A stretch of 5,980 nucleotides of DNA, from the NCBI GenBank assembly GCA_015223015.1, contig JADFWK010000177.1:1-5980 (forward strand), read 5' to 3'. A program made the translations under genes and the position numbers. The DNA is from Pseudomonadota bacterium. Its GTDB lineage: Bacteria; Desulfobacterota; DSM-4660; Desulfatiglandales; B25-G16. Below the pieces are notes generated by a model. It searched no databases. It worked only from the letters and a program-made list of their open reading frames with translations, and was not told the DNA's origin. Shown here in pieces: positions 5,073-5,980 of the stretch (positions are counted from its first letter, which is position 1; each line of letters begins with the position of its first letter).

Positions 5073-5108
5073 AGGGGCTGATAATCGAGAAAAGCTATAA
5101 GCCTTTTT
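5073..5108 (+). terminator. Weak candidate terminator
   Basis: AAGG/GGCT just after the NifU-domain stop can pair with AGCCTT around 5100-5105 if two G residues bulge out. The loop is about 20 bases, and TTTTT (5104-5108) follows or overlaps the stem. The geometry is poor, so termination may be partial or absent. Confidence 0.2.
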
Positions 5109-5135
5109 CTTCATCCCGGGAATGCGTTGGTTAGA

Positions 5136-5141
5136 TATAAT
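5136..5141 (+). promoter_or_regulatory. Consensus -10 box ahead of the second ferritin-like gene
   Basis: TATAAT matches the sigma-70 -10 consensus exactly, and a start near 5148 would leave about 15 bases before ATG 5163. No acceptable -35 is present 16-18 bases upstream. Flanking arms TTGGTT (5127-5132) and AATCAA (5145-5150) are near-inverted copies centred on the box and could be an activator or repressor site. Confidence 0.3.
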
Positions 5142-5162
5142 AAGAATCAACGAGGAGACATT

Positions 5163-5672
5163 ATGTCAAAGAATGAAAACCTGATAAAGATCTTTGAATA
5201 TGCCCTCAACCAGGAAGAGACCGGGAAGGCATTCTTTGAACACTCTTTGGAGCGGATGGGCATGGGAGCAGCCATCAGTGCCTTTAAGCGATTGATAGAG
5301 GAGGAACAAAGGCATATCCTTTTCATTAATCAAATACTCAAGGATCTGAAAGCGGGGGAGGAAATCAAACCAACAGAGATAAGAGAAATGGTTCTCGAGC
5401 CCACCGACTATTTTGATGCACGGGAGAAAACAGAATTTCTCCAGCAATGTATCGAAGGTTCGATGATCCCCGATGTTACTGTTTTCAACACCGCATGGCT
5501 TATCGAGAAAGATCTGAGCGATTTCTACAGAAATATGGCCCAAAAGACCGAGGGCAAAGCCAGGGAAGCCTTGATGATGCTCTCAAATTGGGAAAAGGAA
5601 CATGAAAGATTCTTCAGGGAATATCGTGATAAGCTTTCCGAAACCTATTCCAAGATGCCCTGGGGAGGGTAA
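5163..5672 (+). CDS. Second ferritin-like di-iron protein
   Basis: A 169-residue ferritin/rubrerythrin-superfamily protein. Probable di-iron ligands fall in two matching halves: E18 (with F25 seven residues later) and E48-x-x-H51; then E115 (with Y122 seven later) and E144-x-x-H147. There is no CxxC, so no rubredoxin domain. The tail ends SKMPWGG. It shares architecture but little sequence with the ferritin-like protein at 1533-2027, so the two are not a recent duplication. It may reduce peroxide or bind iron in the cytoplasm; the exact activity is open. The start is ATG 5163, supported by GAGGAG (5152-5157) at good spacing. An upstream in-frame TTG at 5127 would code through that site. It lies between the NifU-domain gene and a thioredoxin-reductase-like gene, either of which could supply clusters or electrons. 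Confidence 0.85.
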   Translation: MSKNENLIKIFEYALNQEETGKAFFEHSLERMGMGAAISAFKRLIEEEQRHILFINQILKDLKAGEEIKPTEIREMVLEPTDYFDAREKTEFLQQCIEGSMIPDVTVFNTAWLIEKDLSDFYRNMAQKTEGKAREALMMLSNWEKEHERFFREYRDKLSETYSKMPWGG

Positions 5673-5759
5673 AAAGCACAGGCGCCTGACCTACTATTAA
5701 GTCCAATGGAACACGTGAAGCATTAGGTGTATTGACAAATAGATTTGGGAGGCAACAGC

Positions 5760-5980
5760 ATGGACTTTCCTTCTTTCTCTCTGGATACCTCACTATTGGA
5801 GGAAGCAAATCAGCCGGATCCGGAGATTACCTATGATCTCCTCATCCTAGGAGGAGGTCCAGCGGCTATGAGTGCGGCGGTTTATGCTGCCCGAAAGATG
5901 ATGAACCTCGCCATTATCACCAAGGATTTCGGAGGTCAGGTGCGAGAGACCTCAGAGGTCGAGAATTGGCTCGGGTTTCA
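5760..5980 (+). CDS. Thioredoxin-reductase-like FAD/NAD(P)H oxidoreductase, 5' part
   Basis: The first 73 codons of a gene that continues past the window. After an N-terminal stretch of about 24 residues comes YDLLILGGGPAAMSAAVYAARK (25-46), the FAD-binding Rossmann motif GxGxxA with G31, G33 and A36. It is followed by IITKDFGGQVRETSEVENWLGF (52-73), which matches the thioredoxin reductase/AhpF region where the substrate disulfide domain begins. The CxxC active site and the NAD(P)H domain lie outside the window, so whether it is a true thioredoxin reductase cannot be settled. GGGAGG (5747-5752), 7 bases ahead of the ATG, supports the start. The gap from the second ferritin-like gene is 87 bases. 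A role in delivering reducing power for peroxide defence fits the neighbours but is inferred. Confidence 0.88.
   Translation, partial: MDFPSFSLDTSLLEEANQPDPEITYDLLILGGGPAAMSAAVYAARKMMNLAIITKDFGGQVRETSEVENWLGF

Noticed and set aside
5127..5162. N-terminal extension of the second ferritin-like protein from TTG 5127
   Set aside because: It reads through the -10-like box and the GAGGAG ribosome site of ATG 5163.
5166..5543. Minus-strand ORF of 125 codons
   Set aside because: It lies opposite the second ferritin-like gene, whose ligand residues are intact; no family features appear in the antisense product.
5679..5688. Perfect palindrome CAGGCGCCTG after the second ferritin-like gene
   Set aside because: Ten bases leave no room for a stable loop and there is no T-run, so it is not a terminator. 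A 10-base palindrome can occur by chance.
5732..5737. TTGACA hexamer before the thioredoxin-reductase-like gene
   Set aside because: It is only 22 bases from the start codon, so its -10 would fall at the ribosome site and no leader would remain.

Overview
The window reads as chromosomal DNA from a strictly anaerobic bacterium, most likely a member of the Desulfobacterota (former Deltaproteobacteria: sulfate reducers and syntrophs). That placement is inference. It rests on the gene mix (ferritin-like di-iron proteins, a PerR-type regulator, an iron-sulfur-flavoprotein-like reductase, a NifX-domain protein and a paired half-permease) and on two palindromic non-coding elements of a kind I associate with such genomes. 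No rRNA, tRNA, CRISPR array, transposase or phage gene is visible. All supported genes lie on the + strand.

Layout. Positions 1-125 hold a GC-rich element made of two consecutive palindromes. Positions 186-2027 form a tight three-gene cluster: a NifX/NifB-type cofactor-binding domain fused to a membrane half-permease, a second half-permease overlapping it by 4 bases, and 16 bases later a ferritin-like di-iron protein. Positions 2163-2759 encode a flavodoxin-fold reductase with an incomplete iron-sulfur-flavoprotein cysteine motif and a probable TTG start. Positions 2870-3997 encode a soluble PAS-domain histidine kinase with no response regulator beside it. Positions 3998-4242 contain one doubtful 27-codon ORF and a very AT-rich promoter region. 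Positions 4243-4683 encode a PerR-like Fur-family repressor. An imperfect inverted repeat of about 71 bases (4698-4768) follows, then a stand-alone NifU C-terminal-domain Fe-S scaffold (4839-5072), a second ferritin-like di-iron protein (5163-5672), and the first 73 codons of a thioredoxin-reductase-like flavoprotein that runs off the end (5760 onward).

How the genes may work together. From the PerR-like gene to the right edge, the content (peroxide-type metalloregulator, Fe-S carrier, di-iron protein, FAD-dependent dithiol reductase) fits an oxidative-stress and Fe-S maintenance module of an anaerobe. The left cluster may handle an iron-, molybdenum- or sulfur-containing metal species: a soluble cofactor-binding domain is tethered to a two-subunit permease and linked to another di-iron protein. 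Its substrate cannot be read from the sequence, and this fusion is the most unusual item in the window.
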